Assembly (NCBI GenBank): GCA_031296915.1
Contig: JAVDPC010000030.1
Location: 1 to 64,000 of the forward strand
Length of the DNA: 64,000 nt
DNA from: Cerasicoccus frondis
GTDB taxonomy: Bacteria > Verrucomicrobiota > Verrucomicrobiia > Opitutales > Cerasicoccaceae
Reading direction: 5' to 3'
The notes below the pieces were generated by a model. The model saw nothing but the letters and a program-made list of their open reading frames with translations. It ran no database searches and was not told the DNA's origin. Position numbers and translations under genes: made by a program. Positions 1 to 7,440 of the stretch are shown here, one piece after another (position 1 is the first letter of the stretch; each line of letters opens with the position of its first letter).

Positions 1-203
1 CAAACCCAAACATATCTATCGAACACTCAAACCAATCCAAACAAATGTGTAACCCATGTCCCCGCACAAGTGTTACCCATGTTACCGGTCTATACAGAGA
101 CGATCCGCGCCACCTTGGAGTGATTCATTTAAATACCACACCAGTAAGGCGGCTAGTCAAGAGATCACCGCTGTGCGGGACAGGCAGCGCTCTTGCGTCT
201 ACC
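1..203. other. Intergenic region downstream of trpC with repeat fragments
   Basis: No gene is supported here. The stretch 46-88 holds two near-copies of the word GTAACCCATGT / GTTACCCATGTT about 25 nt apart, a pattern that can mark the end of a decayed insertion sequence. That reading is a guess, because no transposase is present. Positions 96-116 carry half of the GATCGAGACGATCCGCGCC palindromic repeat seen complete at 51628-51711. Confidence 0.4.
96..116. repeat. Half-copy of the GAGACGATCCGCGCCACC palindromic repeat
   Basis: The sequence GAGACGATCCGCGCCACCTT matches the right arm of the complete palindromic element at 51628-51711 and resembles the more diverged copy at 34506-34582. The opposite arm is absent, so this looks like a truncated remnant. 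Confidence 0.6.
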
Positions 204-995
204 TCAGACGCGGTGGAACTCTTCGACCAGCTCGCTGGGGTCTTCCTGCTTCATGAGCGCCTCGCCGCAAAGGATAGCCTTGGCTCCGCAAGCGCGGGCG
301 CGGGTGGCGTCTTCGCCGGTGAAGATGCCGCTCTCGCTGACCGGGATCACCTCGTCTGGCATTTGCGGAATGATTTTTTCGGAAATGCCAATATCGGTCA
401 CGAAACGGCTGAGGTCGCGGTTGTTTACGCCGACGATTTTCGGGCCAAACTCCAGGGCGCGGTCGAGTTCGCGTTCGGTATGGACCTCAAATAGCGCATC
501 GAGTCCGGCGGCTTGCGCGGCGTCGTAGAGGCGGTCGATTTCGTCGTCTTCGAGCGCGCGCACAATGATGAGCATCGCCTTGGCGCCGGCCTCAGCCGCT
601 TCAACAATTTGGATCGGGTGGATGAAGAAATCCTTGCGCAGACAGGGGATGTCGCGGCGGTGGTCACTGAGGAAATCTGTGACGTTGCAGAGGTCATTCA
701 AACTGCCGCCAAAATACTTTTCGTCAGTGAGGATGGACAAACAGTCGACTTCCGCATTGTGGTATTTACGGGCTTGCTCGGTGGCGTCGGGCAGCTCAGC
801 AATTTGCCCGGCGGATGGCGAGCGTCGCTTGATCTCAGCGATGACGGCCAAGCCTGGAGGCGCGAGCAGGGCGTCTGCAAAGGTCTTGCCGGTCAGGTTG
901 CGGGCGAGGCGGTTGAGTTCGCTATCGCGCACCGGGCGAATGCGGTGTTCAATTTCGAGGCGCTTGTGCGCCATGATTTCGGCAAGTTTGTCCAT
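204..995 (-). CDS. trpC: Indole-3-glycerol phosphate synthase
   Basis: This TIM-barrel enzyme closes the indole ring of 1-(2-carboxyphenylamino)-1-deoxyribulose 5-phosphate to give indole-3-glycerol phosphate, the penultimate stage of tryptophan synthesis in the cytoplasm. The 263-aa length is normal for the family. Visible signatures are VIAEIKRRSPSAG near residues 50-62 (the substrate-binding lysine strand), CLRKDFFIHPIQIVEA near 118-133, IVGVNNRDL near 186 and PVSESGIFT near 216. The gene stands alone: no other trp gene lies within the window, and the divergence from its left neighbour means a trp operon, if any, is elsewhere. A MreB-like gene lies 62 bp upstream on the same strand. Identification is secure. 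Confidence 0.96.
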   Translation of the reverse strand: MDKLAEIMAHKRLEIEHRIRPVRDSELNRLARNLTGKTFADALLAPPGLAVIAEIKRRSPSAGQIAELPDATEQARKYHNAEVDCLSILTDEKYFGGSLNDLCNVTDFLSDHRRDIPCLRKDFFIHPIQIVEAAEAGAKAMLIIVRALEDDEIDRLYDAAQAAGLDALFEVHTERELDRALEFGPKIVGVNNRDLSRFVTDIGISEKIIPQMPDEVIPVSESGIFTGEDATRARACGAKAILCGEALMKQEDPSELVEEFHRV

Positions 996-1057
996 GGCTG
1001 AAACCTGCGAATGAAAGCGATTCCTACGCGCCTGGCAAGGCGGGAGATACAGGGCGG

Positions 1058-1765
1058 TTACTTGAAGAAGTACTTCAGGTCCTTCAATACGTGGAAAGCG
1101 CCATTAAGGAGCGCGCTTGGGTTCGTGACTTCCAAGTTTGGGGCGGCTTCGGCTAGGAAATCCCAATGCTCGCCGGGTAATTCCTGAGGGGACCAAAGAT
1201 TGATGGTCGAGTAGCCTTCACGCTGGGCTTGGACAATATATGATTGAACGGCTTGCAACGCGCTCAAGGAATAGGGCTGCAAAGTGGATTCAGCGCTAGT
1301 TCGATTCGAGTGCTCATGGCGCTCGGCGAAAATAACCAAGGATCGATCGATGCGCATCGTATCAAGTAAAGATACCTCAATGCGACTGGGCTCCCACAGT
1401 AGATAGATACGCCTGCCTTGGGCTTCGAATTGCTCGGTTTCGTGGCCAATTCCGATGGCCATGGGACGTTCTAATAGCCAAACTTCGCGTGCGCCTGCAT
1501 GAATGGCTGCGTCCTTAATAGCGCGGCGCTGAATTTCGTTTCTGAAGTACGCGCAGATTAGAACTTTTGGCGGCACGAATGAGCGGTGTTTAGCTGTCAT
1601 TTGAATGGCCTGACGAAAACTCACTTCGAGTGTTTCGATTTGGAATGCGGGATCATACAAGTCTGATTCAGGAGGGAGCTCAAAGGAGAACGCCTCAGAT
1701 TTAAGGCTACGCGTGCTTACTTGATTCTCTGCTATGGTAATTGCGACGTCGTTTGAAAAAATCAT
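1058..1765 (-). CDS. Degenerate MreB/actin-fold paralogue
   Basis: This 235-aa protein aligns by eye with the middle of MreB. VPPKVLICAYFRNEIQRRAI corresponds to the MreB strand RPRVVICVPSGVTEVERRAV, and AGAREVWLLERPMAIGIG to AGAREVYLIEEPMAAAIG. MreB is about 340 aa. Here the N-terminal DLGTANT nucleotide-phosphate loop is missing, and the second phosphate loop (normally DIGGGTTEVAV) reads LLWEPSRIEVSLL, so ATP binding by the usual residues is unlikely. The start has an AGGAAG ribosome-binding site. A perfect TTCAC-TGT-GTGAA palindrome sits 24-36 bp upstream. It could be a non-filamenting regulator or partner of MreB, or a decaying paralogue; the intact frame argues for function. The family assignment is strong, the role unknown. 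Confidence 0.75.
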   Translation of the reverse strand: MIFSNDVAITIAENQVSTRSLKSEAFSFELPPESDLYDPAFQIETLEVSFRQAIQMTAKHRSFVPPKVLICAYFRNEIQRRAIKDAAIHAGAREVWLLERPMAIGIGHETEQFEAQGRRIYLLWEPSRIEVSLLDTMRIDRSLVIFAERHEHSNRTSAESTLQPYSLSALQAVQSYIVQAQREGYSTINLWSPQELPGEHWDFLAEAAPNLEVTNPSALLNGAFHVLKDLKYFFK

Positions 1766-1788
1766 GGATTCTTCCTGGATGACAGACT

Positions 1789-1801
1789 TTCACTGTGTGA
1801 A
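1789..1801. promoter_or_regulatory. Palindrome TTCACTGTGTGAA in the divergent promoter region
   Basis: A perfect 5-bp inverted repeat with a 3-nt centre lies between the divergent MreB-like gene and the rtcB leader. Its position just upstream of the MreB-like start suggests an operator or a short hairpin. No cognate regulator is evident nearby. Confidence 0.3.
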
Positions 1802-1837
1802 CTAAAGGAATAATTTATTTGAATGATCGTTTTCGCA

Positions 1838-1865
1838 TTGACCTGATAAATGGATACACTATGTT
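1838..1865 (+). promoter_or_regulatory. Candidate sigma-70 promoter of the rtcB-prfH leader
   Basis: TTGACC (1838-1843) and TATGTT (1860-1865) are separated by 16 bp and lie upstream of the leader ORF at 1900. RtcB operons of enterobacteria use sigma-54, but no GG-N10-GC type sigma-54 element was noticed here. Confidence 0.4.
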
Positions 1866-1899
1866 TTCAGCATCCTTGGATTCAACAAGGAGGTTTTCA

Positions 1900-1935
1900 A
1901 TGTCGTTATACCAATCCACATTCGTGACGCTTTAA
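1900..1935 (+). CDS. 11-codon leader ORF upstream of rtcB
   Basis: The frame encodes MSLYQSTFVTL. It is preceded by AAGGAGG at 1887-1893, 6 nt before the ATG, the best Shine-Dalgarno noticed in this region. The last codons (from 1924) form the 5' arm of the hairpin at 1924-1981, so a ribosome at the stop codon would prevent that arm from pairing. This is the layout of a translation-coupled attenuator or leader peptide. No run of a single amino-acid codon is present, so sensing of one aminoacyl-tRNA is not obvious. Translation is inferred from the Shine-Dalgarno only. Confidence 0.5.
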   Translation: MSLYQSTFVTL

Positions 1936-1981
1936 CGTAACCCGGCCTGATTGTTTGGCCGGAGAGTTTTACGCGCGTCAC
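1924..1981 (+). promoter_or_regulatory. Three-tier hairpin overlapping the leader ORF
   Basis: The outer stem pairs GTGACGC (1924-1930) with GCGTCAC (1975-1981). The middle stem pairs CGTAA (1936-1940) with TTACG (1969-1973). The inner stem pairs CCGGCC (1942-1947) with GGCCGG (1957-1962) around a 9-nt loop. No T-tract follows, so it is not a simple intrinsic terminator. Further down the 360-nt leader lies another short stem, GCTCTC/GAGAGC at 2168-2187. A regulatory role on rtcB-prfH is inference. Confidence 0.55.
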
Positions 1982-2259
1982 CCATTGAAGCAGCAGGCTT
2001 CAACCAAGCTGAGTAACAACGCCGCCGCAGGGCTGTGCGTGTGCCCGGTTGTGCCTGGAAATCTGACGTAACGGCGCCGTGCATTGGCGTCGCCTGACTT
2101 AACTGTGGATAATTCGTATGAATCCGAATCTACGGGGCCGCCGCATATTGGCCCGTGATAAACACCTGCTCTCCCTACAGCGAGAGCTACATAAACACTA
2201 CGACATTCAACGCAGCGCTCCGCTGATCGAGCAGCGCATTGAATTGGAGGAATTACATT

Positions 2260-3393
2260 ATGGAGACGATTGAAAACAATAAGAGCACGGTAAGCTTTGT
2301 ATCGCAAAGTAAAGACTGGTTTGACGGTAAAGCCGTGGACGAGCTAATGCGTGTTTCACAACTGCCGGGCATGCGGAGAGCGGTCGGCTTTCCCGATATG
2401 CACTCGGGCATGGATACGCCTAATGGCGCGGCGTTCCTGAGCGAAGGCGTTTTCTACCCGCACTTGATTGGTAACGATATTGGCTGTGGCTATCACCTGG
2501 CGCAGACGGATATTCGGAAACGCAAGCAGAAGCTGGATCGCTGGACGAAGCGCCTCGCTGATCTCGATCAACCCTGGAACGGCGATGTCCAAACTTGGCT
2601 AACGCAGCGTGGTTTGGCGTCGACTGAGTTCGATGCGAGCATGGGCACGATCGGCGGTGGCAATCACTTTGCCGAACTGCAGGAAGTGCATCGTGTGGAG
2701 TCGAAGGCGGCGTTCGCGAAGGCCGGTCTGGATTCGGACAAACTCTTCGTGCTCGTGCACAGCGGCTCGCGTGGTTTGGGGCAACGCATCCTGCGCTCGC
2801 ACGTGGATGCGCATCGCGCCGACGGCCTGCGTGTGGGAACCAAAGACGCCGAGGCTTACGAGTCGCAGCATGACCATGCGGTCTGTTGGGCGCGCGCCAA
2901 TCGTGGCTTGATTGCCGAACGCTTTGCATCGCAAATCAATGCGCGGCTAACGCCAGTGCTCGACCTGCCGCACAACTGCATGCAGTTTGTGATCGAGGAA
3001 GGGCGTCAGTATTGGCTGCATCGTAAGGGCGCTACGGCGACGGGGCGCGGGCTGGCTGTGATTCCTGGTTCGCGTGGCGCGTTTACGTATCTGGTTTGGC
3101 CGCTGAAGAACTCGGTCGAGCATTTGTGGTCCATTGCGCATGGCGCTGGCCGTAAGTGGGATCGTGGTTCGACGGAGGCCCGCATGCGTGACTACTACCG
3201 CAAGCAAAGCCTCGTGCAAACCGAGCTCGGCGGACGCGTGATCTGCGAAGACAAGTCGTTGCTCTATCAGGAGGCGCCGCTTGCTTATAAGAATATTGAA
3301 AAGGTGATCGAGCAACTTGTTGCCGACGGCCTGATCGAAGTGGTGGCGACGCTGCGGCCGCTCATTACCTACAAGAAAAGGAGCAAGCAATGA
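2260..3393 (+). CDS. rtcB: RtcB-family 3'-phosphate RNA ligase (RtcB2 type, paired with PrfH)
   Basis: RtcB joins RNA 2',3'-cyclic phosphate or 3'-phosphate ends to 5'-OH ends using GTP and Mn2+. The metal and guanylate residues are all visible: NDIGCG (Asp and Cys ligands), GGGNHFAE, HSGSRGLG, DLPHNC, and the guanylated histidine in SIAHGAGR. The start was set at the ATG behind GGAGG (2246-2250), 21 bp inside the longest frame, giving 377 aa. The stop overlaps the prfH start by ATGA, implying translational coupling. RtcB proteins encoded beside PrfH form a separate group reported to re-ligate 16S rRNA cut in the decoding centre, as opposed to the tRNA-splicing type. That substrate is inferred here from the gene pair. 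A structured leader precedes the gene. Confidence 0.93.
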   Translation: METIENNKSTVSFVSQSKDWFDGKAVDELMRVSQLPGMRRAVGFPDMHSGMDTPNGAAFLSEGVFYPHLIGNDIGCGYHLAQTDIRKRKQKLDRWTKRLADLDQPWNGDVQTWLTQRGLASTEFDASMGTIGGGNHFAELQEVHRVESKAAFAKAGLDSDKLFVLVHSGSRGLGQRILRSHVDAHRADGLRVGTKDAEAYESQHDHAVCWARANRGLIAERFASQINARLTPVLDLPHNCMQFVIEEGRQYWLHRKGATATGRGLAVIPGSRGAFTYLVWPLKNSVEHLWSIAHGAGRKWDRGSTEARMRDYYRKQSLVQTELGGRVICEDKSLLYQEAPLAYKNIEKVIEQLVADGLIEVVATLRPLITYKKRSKQ

Positions 3394-4022
3394 AAGCATG
3401 GGTGCAAATCACTTCGGGCCGCGGGCCGGAAGAGTGCTGCCTTGCGGTGGCGGAGCTAATGCGCGTGTTCGAAAAGGAAGTGCGTAAAGCAGGCTTCGCG
3501 ATCGATCTGCTAGAAGCGATTGCAGCGCGGCATCGGGGGACTTATTTATCGGTGCTGCTCACAGTGGAAGGTAAGGGCGTGCGCGACTATTTGAAGTCGT
3601 GGGAAGGCACGGTGCAGTGGATTCAACCGAGTTCCTATCGGCCCAATCACGGGCGCAAAAATTGGTTCGTCGGCGTGAATGTTTTCCACCCGCCGGAGGA
3701 GGGGGAGAAAGTATCAACTCAAGATATCCGCTATGAGGCAATCCGAGCTTCGGGCCCCGGAGGACAACACGTCAACAAGACCTCAAGCGCCATTCGCGCC
3801 ACGCATGCGCCAACGGGACTTACCGCCACCGCTCAGGAAGAGCGTTCGCAACTGATGAACAAGAAACTGGCCACCGCGCGCCTGTTGCAACTGTTGGCCA
3901 ACGAGGCGCAGGCGAAGCAGGATTCGCTGCAACAGAAGGTTTGGCATCAGCACAACTGTCTGGAGCGAGGCAATCCGGTTCGCGTCTACAAAGGCAGCCC
4001 CATGCGGCGCGTGTCTGGCTAG
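3390..4022 (+). CDS. prfH: Peptide chain release factor H
   Basis: This 210-aa protein has the class-I release-factor domain 3: the GGQ tripeptide sits in RASGPGGQHVNKTSSAIRA (about residues 116-134), the peptidyl-tRNA hydrolysis motif. The codon-recognition domain of RF1/RF2 is replaced by a shorter N-terminal domain, and the protein is far below the roughly 360 aa of RF1. PrfH encoded with RtcB is reported to release stalled peptide from ribosomes whose decoding centre has been cut by ribotoxins, so that RtcB can repair the RNA. The ATGA overlap with rtcB and absence of any other partner fit a two-gene repair unit. Damage-specific recognition is known for the family and not visible in the sequence. 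Confidence 0.93.
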   Translation: MKAWVQITSGRGPEECCLAVAELMRVFEKEVRKAGFAIDLLEAIAARHRGTYLSVLLTVEGKGVRDYLKSWEGTVQWIQPSSYRPNHGRKNWFVGVNVFHPPEEGEKVSTQDIRYEAIRASGPGGQHVNKTSSAIRATHAPTGLTATAQEERSQLMNKKLATARLLQLLANEAQAKQDSLQQKVWHQHNCLERGNPVRVYKGSPMRRVSG

Positions 4023-4085
4023 TTTCAAGACATTGGTTTGACTGGACGAACTGACAGAATACCGTATGACTGGGTGCTTTAATAC

Positions 4086-4688
4086 ATGAGTATTTACGAA
4101 CTCAAAACACGGTTTCAGAATCTGTTGCGGCCCATTTGTCAGGATTTGGCGCGGCGTGGCGTAACGGCCAATCAGGTGACGCTGGCGGCGATGCTGCTAT
4201 CGATTTTGCTGGGGCTGCTTCTGTGGTGGAGCGGTGGCTCGCGCTGGGTGCTCATGCTCGTGCCGATCTGGCTGTTTATCCGGATGGCGCTCAATGCGAT
4301 CGATGGCATGCTGGCCCGCGAGCACGACATGAAGTCGAGCCTCGGCGCGGTGCTCAACGAGTTGGGCGACGTCGTTTCGGACACTGCGCTTTACTTACCA
4401 TTCGCGGTGATTCCTGGCGCGCCCTCTGGCCTGTTCGCGATCTTTGTGGTGTTGGCGATCTTAAGTGAAATGACGGGCGTGGTCTGCGTGCAGATCGGCG
4501 CCAGTCGCCGCTATGATGGACCAATGGGCAAAAGCGACCGCGCCTTTGTTATCGGTTTGCTGGCTTTTTTGATTGCGGTTGGCGCAACGCCAGGCGCCTG
4601 GCTGTTTTGGTGGATGGCGGTAGTTAATGTCCTGCTCGTCGTGACTGTCTTGAACCGTGCTTGGCGCGGCTTATGCGAGGTGAAATGA
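4086..4688 (+). CDS. CDP-alcohol phosphatidyltransferase family protein (YnbA-like)
   Basis: A 200-aa multi-pass membrane enzyme of the family that transfers a phosphatidyl group from CDP-diacylglycerol to an alcohol. The signature normally reads D-x2-DG-x2-AR-x8-G-x3-D-x3-D. Here it is N-x2-DG-x2-AR-x8-G-x3-N-x3-D (NAIDGMLAR followed by GAVLNELGD, around residues 73-98), so the first and third aspartates are asparagines. These residues bind the two metals and serve as base, so the reaction may differ or the enzyme may be weak. It overlaps the next gene (CdsA-like) by ATGA and is followed by an acyltransferase. The same trio order occurs in the E. coli ynbABC locus, whose physiological product is not settled. 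Confidence 0.85.
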   Translation: MSIYELKTRFQNLLRPICQDLARRGVTANQVTLAAMLLSILLGLLLWWSGGSRWVLMLVPIWLFIRMALNAIDGMLAREHDMKSSLGAVLNELGDVVSDTALYLPFAVIPGAPSGLFAIFVVLAILSEMTGVVCVQIGASRRYDGPMGKSDRAFVIGLLAFLIAVGATPGAWLFWWMAVVNVLLVVTVLNRAWRGLCEVK

Positions 4689-5635
4689 ACTTCTGGACCC
4701 CGCCTACGACCAATCTACTGATCACCGCAGGCGTAGTGTTTGCGCTGTTGATTTTTGCCAGCATATCAATCCGCATTTTAAAGCTTCGCAATCCGCAGAA
4801 GGACTATCTTGAGCTAACGCAGCGTACGCAAAGTTGGTGGGTGATCTGCGTGCTCTTTATGGGCGCTATTTTGCTCAGCGGCGTGGCGGGTCTGTTGCTC
4901 TTTGCCTTTATATCGTATCTGGCGCTCAAGGAATATTTCTCGCTCATCCCCACGCGAAGAGTGGACCGGCGAGTCCTGTTTTGGGCCTATCTGGCAATCC
5001 CGATTCAGTATTTTTGGATCTATATTGGCTGGTATGGGATGTTTATTATTTTCATCCCGGTTTACATGTTTCTCATTGTGCCGATTCGCTTGGTGTCGCT
5101 CCAGGAAACCAGTGGCTTTCTACGGTCGGTGGGCGCCATCCACTGGGGGCTCATGGTGACGGTGTTTTGCCTGAGCCACGCCGCTTGGTTGTTTGTGCTG
5201 CCGCAGGAAGTGGATGCGATGTCGCTGGCTAGCGGCGCTGGGATGGTGCTGTTTTTGGTGGGCATTACGGAGCTCAACGACATTGCGCAATTTCTGTGGG
5301 GCAAGTCTTTAGGGAAGCGGAAAATCATCCCTGGAGTCAGCCCCAATAAAACCTGGGCTGGCTTTCTTGGTGGAGTCGGAACGAGCGCGGTGCTGGGCGC
5401 AATTTTAGGGCCACAGTTGACACCGTTATCCTGCTTGGCTGCGTTCTTCATTGGCGGTGGCATTGGAGTGTTCGGCTTTCTGGGGGACGTCACGGTATCA
5501 GCGCTCAAGCGCGATCTCGGCATCAAGGACAGCGGATCTATTTTGCCCGGACATGGCGGGGTGCTGGACCGCATCGACAGCCTGATGTTCACCGCGCCGC
5601 TTTTCCTGCACTGCATGCGGTATTTTTACTTCTAG
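4685..5635 (+). CDS. Phosphatidate cytidylyltransferase-like membrane protein (CdsA/YnbB family)
   Basis: CdsA enzymes make CDP-diacylglycerol from CTP and phosphatidate in the inner membrane. This 316-aa protein has about eight hydrophobic segments and a C-terminal CTP_transf_1 signature, FLGDVTVSALKRDLGIKDSG followed by PGHGGVLDRIDSL (residues about 265-300), with the conserved acidic and lysine residues in place. The start at 4685 gives an ATGA overlap with the preceding transferase and is preceded by GAGG; the longer frame starting at 4661 would overlap more. The acyltransferase follows without spacing. Together the trio could build and use a private CDP-diacylglycerol pool, which would suit a second phospholipid route. 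Confidence 0.88.
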   Translation: MNFWTPPTTNLLITAGVVFALLIFASISIRILKLRNPQKDYLELTQRTQSWWVICVLFMGAILLSGVAGLLLFAFISYLALKEYFSLIPTRRVDRRVLFWAYLAIPIQYFWIYIGWYGMFIIFIPVYMFLIVPIRLVSLQETSGFLRSVGAIHWGLMVTVFCLSHAAWLFVLPQEVDAMSLASGAGMVLFLVGITELNDIAQFLWGKSLGKRKIIPGVSPNKTWAGFLGGVGTSAVLGAILGPQLTPLSCLAAFFIGGGIGVFGFLGDVTVSALKRDLGIKDSGSILPGHGGVLDRIDSLMFTAPLFLHCMRYFYF

Positions 5636-6283
5636 ATGAGTAGCGTCTGGCTCAAGAAACTTTTCTTTCTGCTGGTGGTGCGACCACTGGTGATCCTGGT
5701 TTTAGGGGTGAATATCCGCCATACTGACCGTGTGCCGCGCCGTGGGCCGGCCATCATTCTTGCGAATCACAATAGTCACCTCGACACCTTTGTGCTGATG
5801 TCGCTTTTTCGGTTGAAGCGCTTGCCGGAACTGCGTCCCGTGGCGGCAGGGGATTACTTTTTGCGCAATAAATTTCTTGCCTGGTTCTCGCAAAGCATCG
5901 TGGGCATCATCCCAATTCAGCGGACGAAGCCAACCGCCAATGAAAACCCAATGACGCCACTGCTGGCGGCGCTTGATCGAGGTGAGACATTGATTCTTTT
6001 TCCGGAGGGAACGCGTGGTGAGCCCGAGAAGCTGTCGGCTTTTAAATCTGGGGTAGCGCACCTGATGCGTGATCGGCCAAATGTTCCCGTGACGCCAGTA
6101 TTCCTACATGGCTTGGGTAAAGCCTTGCCGCGAGGCGAGGCGCTGCTCGTGCCCTATATTTGCGATATCAACGTCGGTGACGCTGTCTCTTGGCAAGGAG
6201 ATAAGGGGGCGACAATGGAACTACTGCAGAAGGTCTTTGCGCAGTTGAAAGCCGAACTGCCGCGACCGGAAATGGATGACTAG
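5636..6283 (+). CDS. 1-acyl-sn-glycerol-3-phosphate acyltransferase (PlsC-like)
   Basis: The 215-aa protein carries the acyltransferase box NHNSHLD (HX4D, residues about 43-48), where histidine and aspartate form the catalytic pair. It also has FPEGTRGEP (residues about 122-130), which binds the glycerol phosphate. An N-terminal hydrophobic segment (LFFLLVVRPLVILVLGV) probably anchors it to the membrane. The ATG directly follows the cdsA-like stop (TAGATG), so translation is coupled. It acylates a lysophospholipid or related acceptor. Its TAG stop coincides with the first three bases of the 272-bp mobile element, but the reconstructed uninterrupted site has the same stop, so the protein is not truncated. 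Confidence 0.9.
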   Translation: MSSVWLKKLFFLLVVRPLVILVLGVNIRHTDRVPRRGPAIILANHNSHLDTFVLMSLFRLKRLPELRPVAAGDYFLRNKFLAWFSQSIVGIIPIQRTKPTANENPMTPLLAALDRGETLILFPEGTRGEPEKLSAFKSGVAHLMRDRPNVPVTPVFLHGLGKALPRGEALLVPYICDINVGDAVSWQGDKGATMELLQKVFAQLKAELPRPEMDD

Positions 6284-6552
6284 AGCACTTTTCATCTAGA
6301 TTGGCCGATCAGGCCGCAGTGATTTTTCGTGTCCAGCAAGGCGGCTTAAGCGTCGCAGGCTGGAAGCCTGTGAGCGAAAAGCCAACAACGCTGGCGCGGA
6401 AAAGCACTCGGTTTAGGGCTTGGGGCCAGATTGGAAGTTCGCGGCGTTGGCATTTCAATCACGGGCTTCCAGCCCGCTTAATCAAAGCCGCCTTGCGCTG
6501 CATCCAATCTCTACCCCACCTGACTCGGCCAATCTAGATGAAAAGTGCTCTA
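6281..6552. mobile_element. 272-bp non-autonomous TA-flanked palindromic element, copy 1
   Basis: Ends are perfect 28-bp inverted repeats (TAGAGCACTTTTCATCTAGA at 6281 and its complement ending at 6552). A near-identical 273-bp copy lies at 20021-20293. There is no ORF of note. Both ends carry TA, as expected for a TA target duplication of the IS630/Tc1 type. Internally the left and right halves pair again, GGCGGCTT with AAGCCGCC and GGCTGGAAGCC with GGCTTCCAGCC, so the single strand can fold into one long hairpin. It sits between the convergent stop codons of the PlsC-like and EI24-like genes. The reconstructed empty site is GACTAGCC, where the two genes share CTAG. It is a MITE-like element by structure; the mobilising transposase is not in the window. 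Confidence 0.85.
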
Positions 6553-7329
6553 GCCTGCTGCTTCCTCGGGGATTGGCATCGTTTTCGCCAACGGCGAGTC
6601 TGCTTCGATCTGGATGCCGTAGATGACGCCGGCGACGACGGAATACGTCGGGCCGATGATCCAGCCGACGATTGGAATTGCCTGGGCGGCCAAGCCGACG
6701 ACGCCAAAGGCGGACGTGCCCCAGAAGTGTTGGCGGATCGCGCGCAGGGAAGCCTTTGGAGCGTAGCCCGCGCGGTCGAGATATGGGTCGATGTAGGAAA
6801 CGCCGCTGAGGAACATTTGTGCGGGGAATTGGAGGAGGAGCGCCAGAATGAAGCCGACGAGCGGCACAAAGCCCAGGGCGATGCCCGCGATCATGACGCT
6901 GATCGATAGCGCAAAGGTGATCAGAAACATCAGGGCCGGGCGTTTGATGGATTCCCAGAATGTGCGCTCGGCGTGATATTCGGCGCTTTTTATTTCGCGC
7001 TCAATTTCGACGGATAGTTCGTCGAGAAACGGGCCAAAGCAGATCATGACCAAGCTGCGAAACGCCACGTAGAGCGGCCCCGAAAATTGAAACAACACCA
7101 CGATCCAGAACAGGGCTTTCAGCCAAGCGGGGATTTTTTCTTCGTCGAAAAACAGACGTTCCACTGCGCTGATCATCCAGTCGCCCACTGCCAGGTAGGC
7201 CGCAAAAAACAGAATTGAGACGAGGATGGAGATGCAAATGGGCCACGTCAGGTATTTCCAAAATTGCTTTTTCCACAGCAGTTTATGGGCGGAGCGGTAG
7301 GCGGAAATTGGATTGGTAATCGCTTTCAT
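6550..7329 (-). CDS. EI24/CysZ-like integral membrane protein
   Basis: The 259-aa protein has the EI24 domain layout: an amphipathic N-terminus (ISAYRSAHKLLWKKQFWKYL), four to six hydrophobic segments, and the internal pattern GPFLDELSVEIEREI. CysZ members of this family import sulfate, but other members have no assigned transport activity, so a substrate cannot be named. It is convergent with the phospholipid operon and separated from it only by the mobile element, whose last TA supplies part of its TAG stop. The start at 7329 lies just upstream of the first hydrophobic block. No cys genes are nearby. Confidence 0.75.
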   Translation of the reverse strand: MKAITNPISAYRSAHKLLWKKQFWKYLTWPICISILVSILFFAAYLAVGDWMISAVERLFFDEEKIPAWLKALFWIVVLFQFSGPLYVAFRSLVMICFGPFLDELSVEIEREIKSAEYHAERTFWESIKRPALMFLITFALSISVMIAGIALGFVPLVGFILALLLQFPAQMFLSGVSYIDPYLDRAGYAPKASLRAIRQHFWGTSAFGVVGLAAQAIPIVGWIIGPTYSVVAGVIYGIQIEADSPLAKTMPIPEEAAG

Positions 7330-7440
7330 GTAGATGGCGGCTGTAAAATTACTTATGACCTCAAATAGTTGAGCTCAAGAAATTTGCGATGCGCGATGGG
7401 CATTGACCTCAACGTGATTCCTGCGTGAAGTTTAGTGCCT

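Noticed and set aside
1978..2307. 109-aa gene on the minus strand in the rtcB leader
   Set aside because: Crosses the rtcB start and hairpins; no protein-like features.
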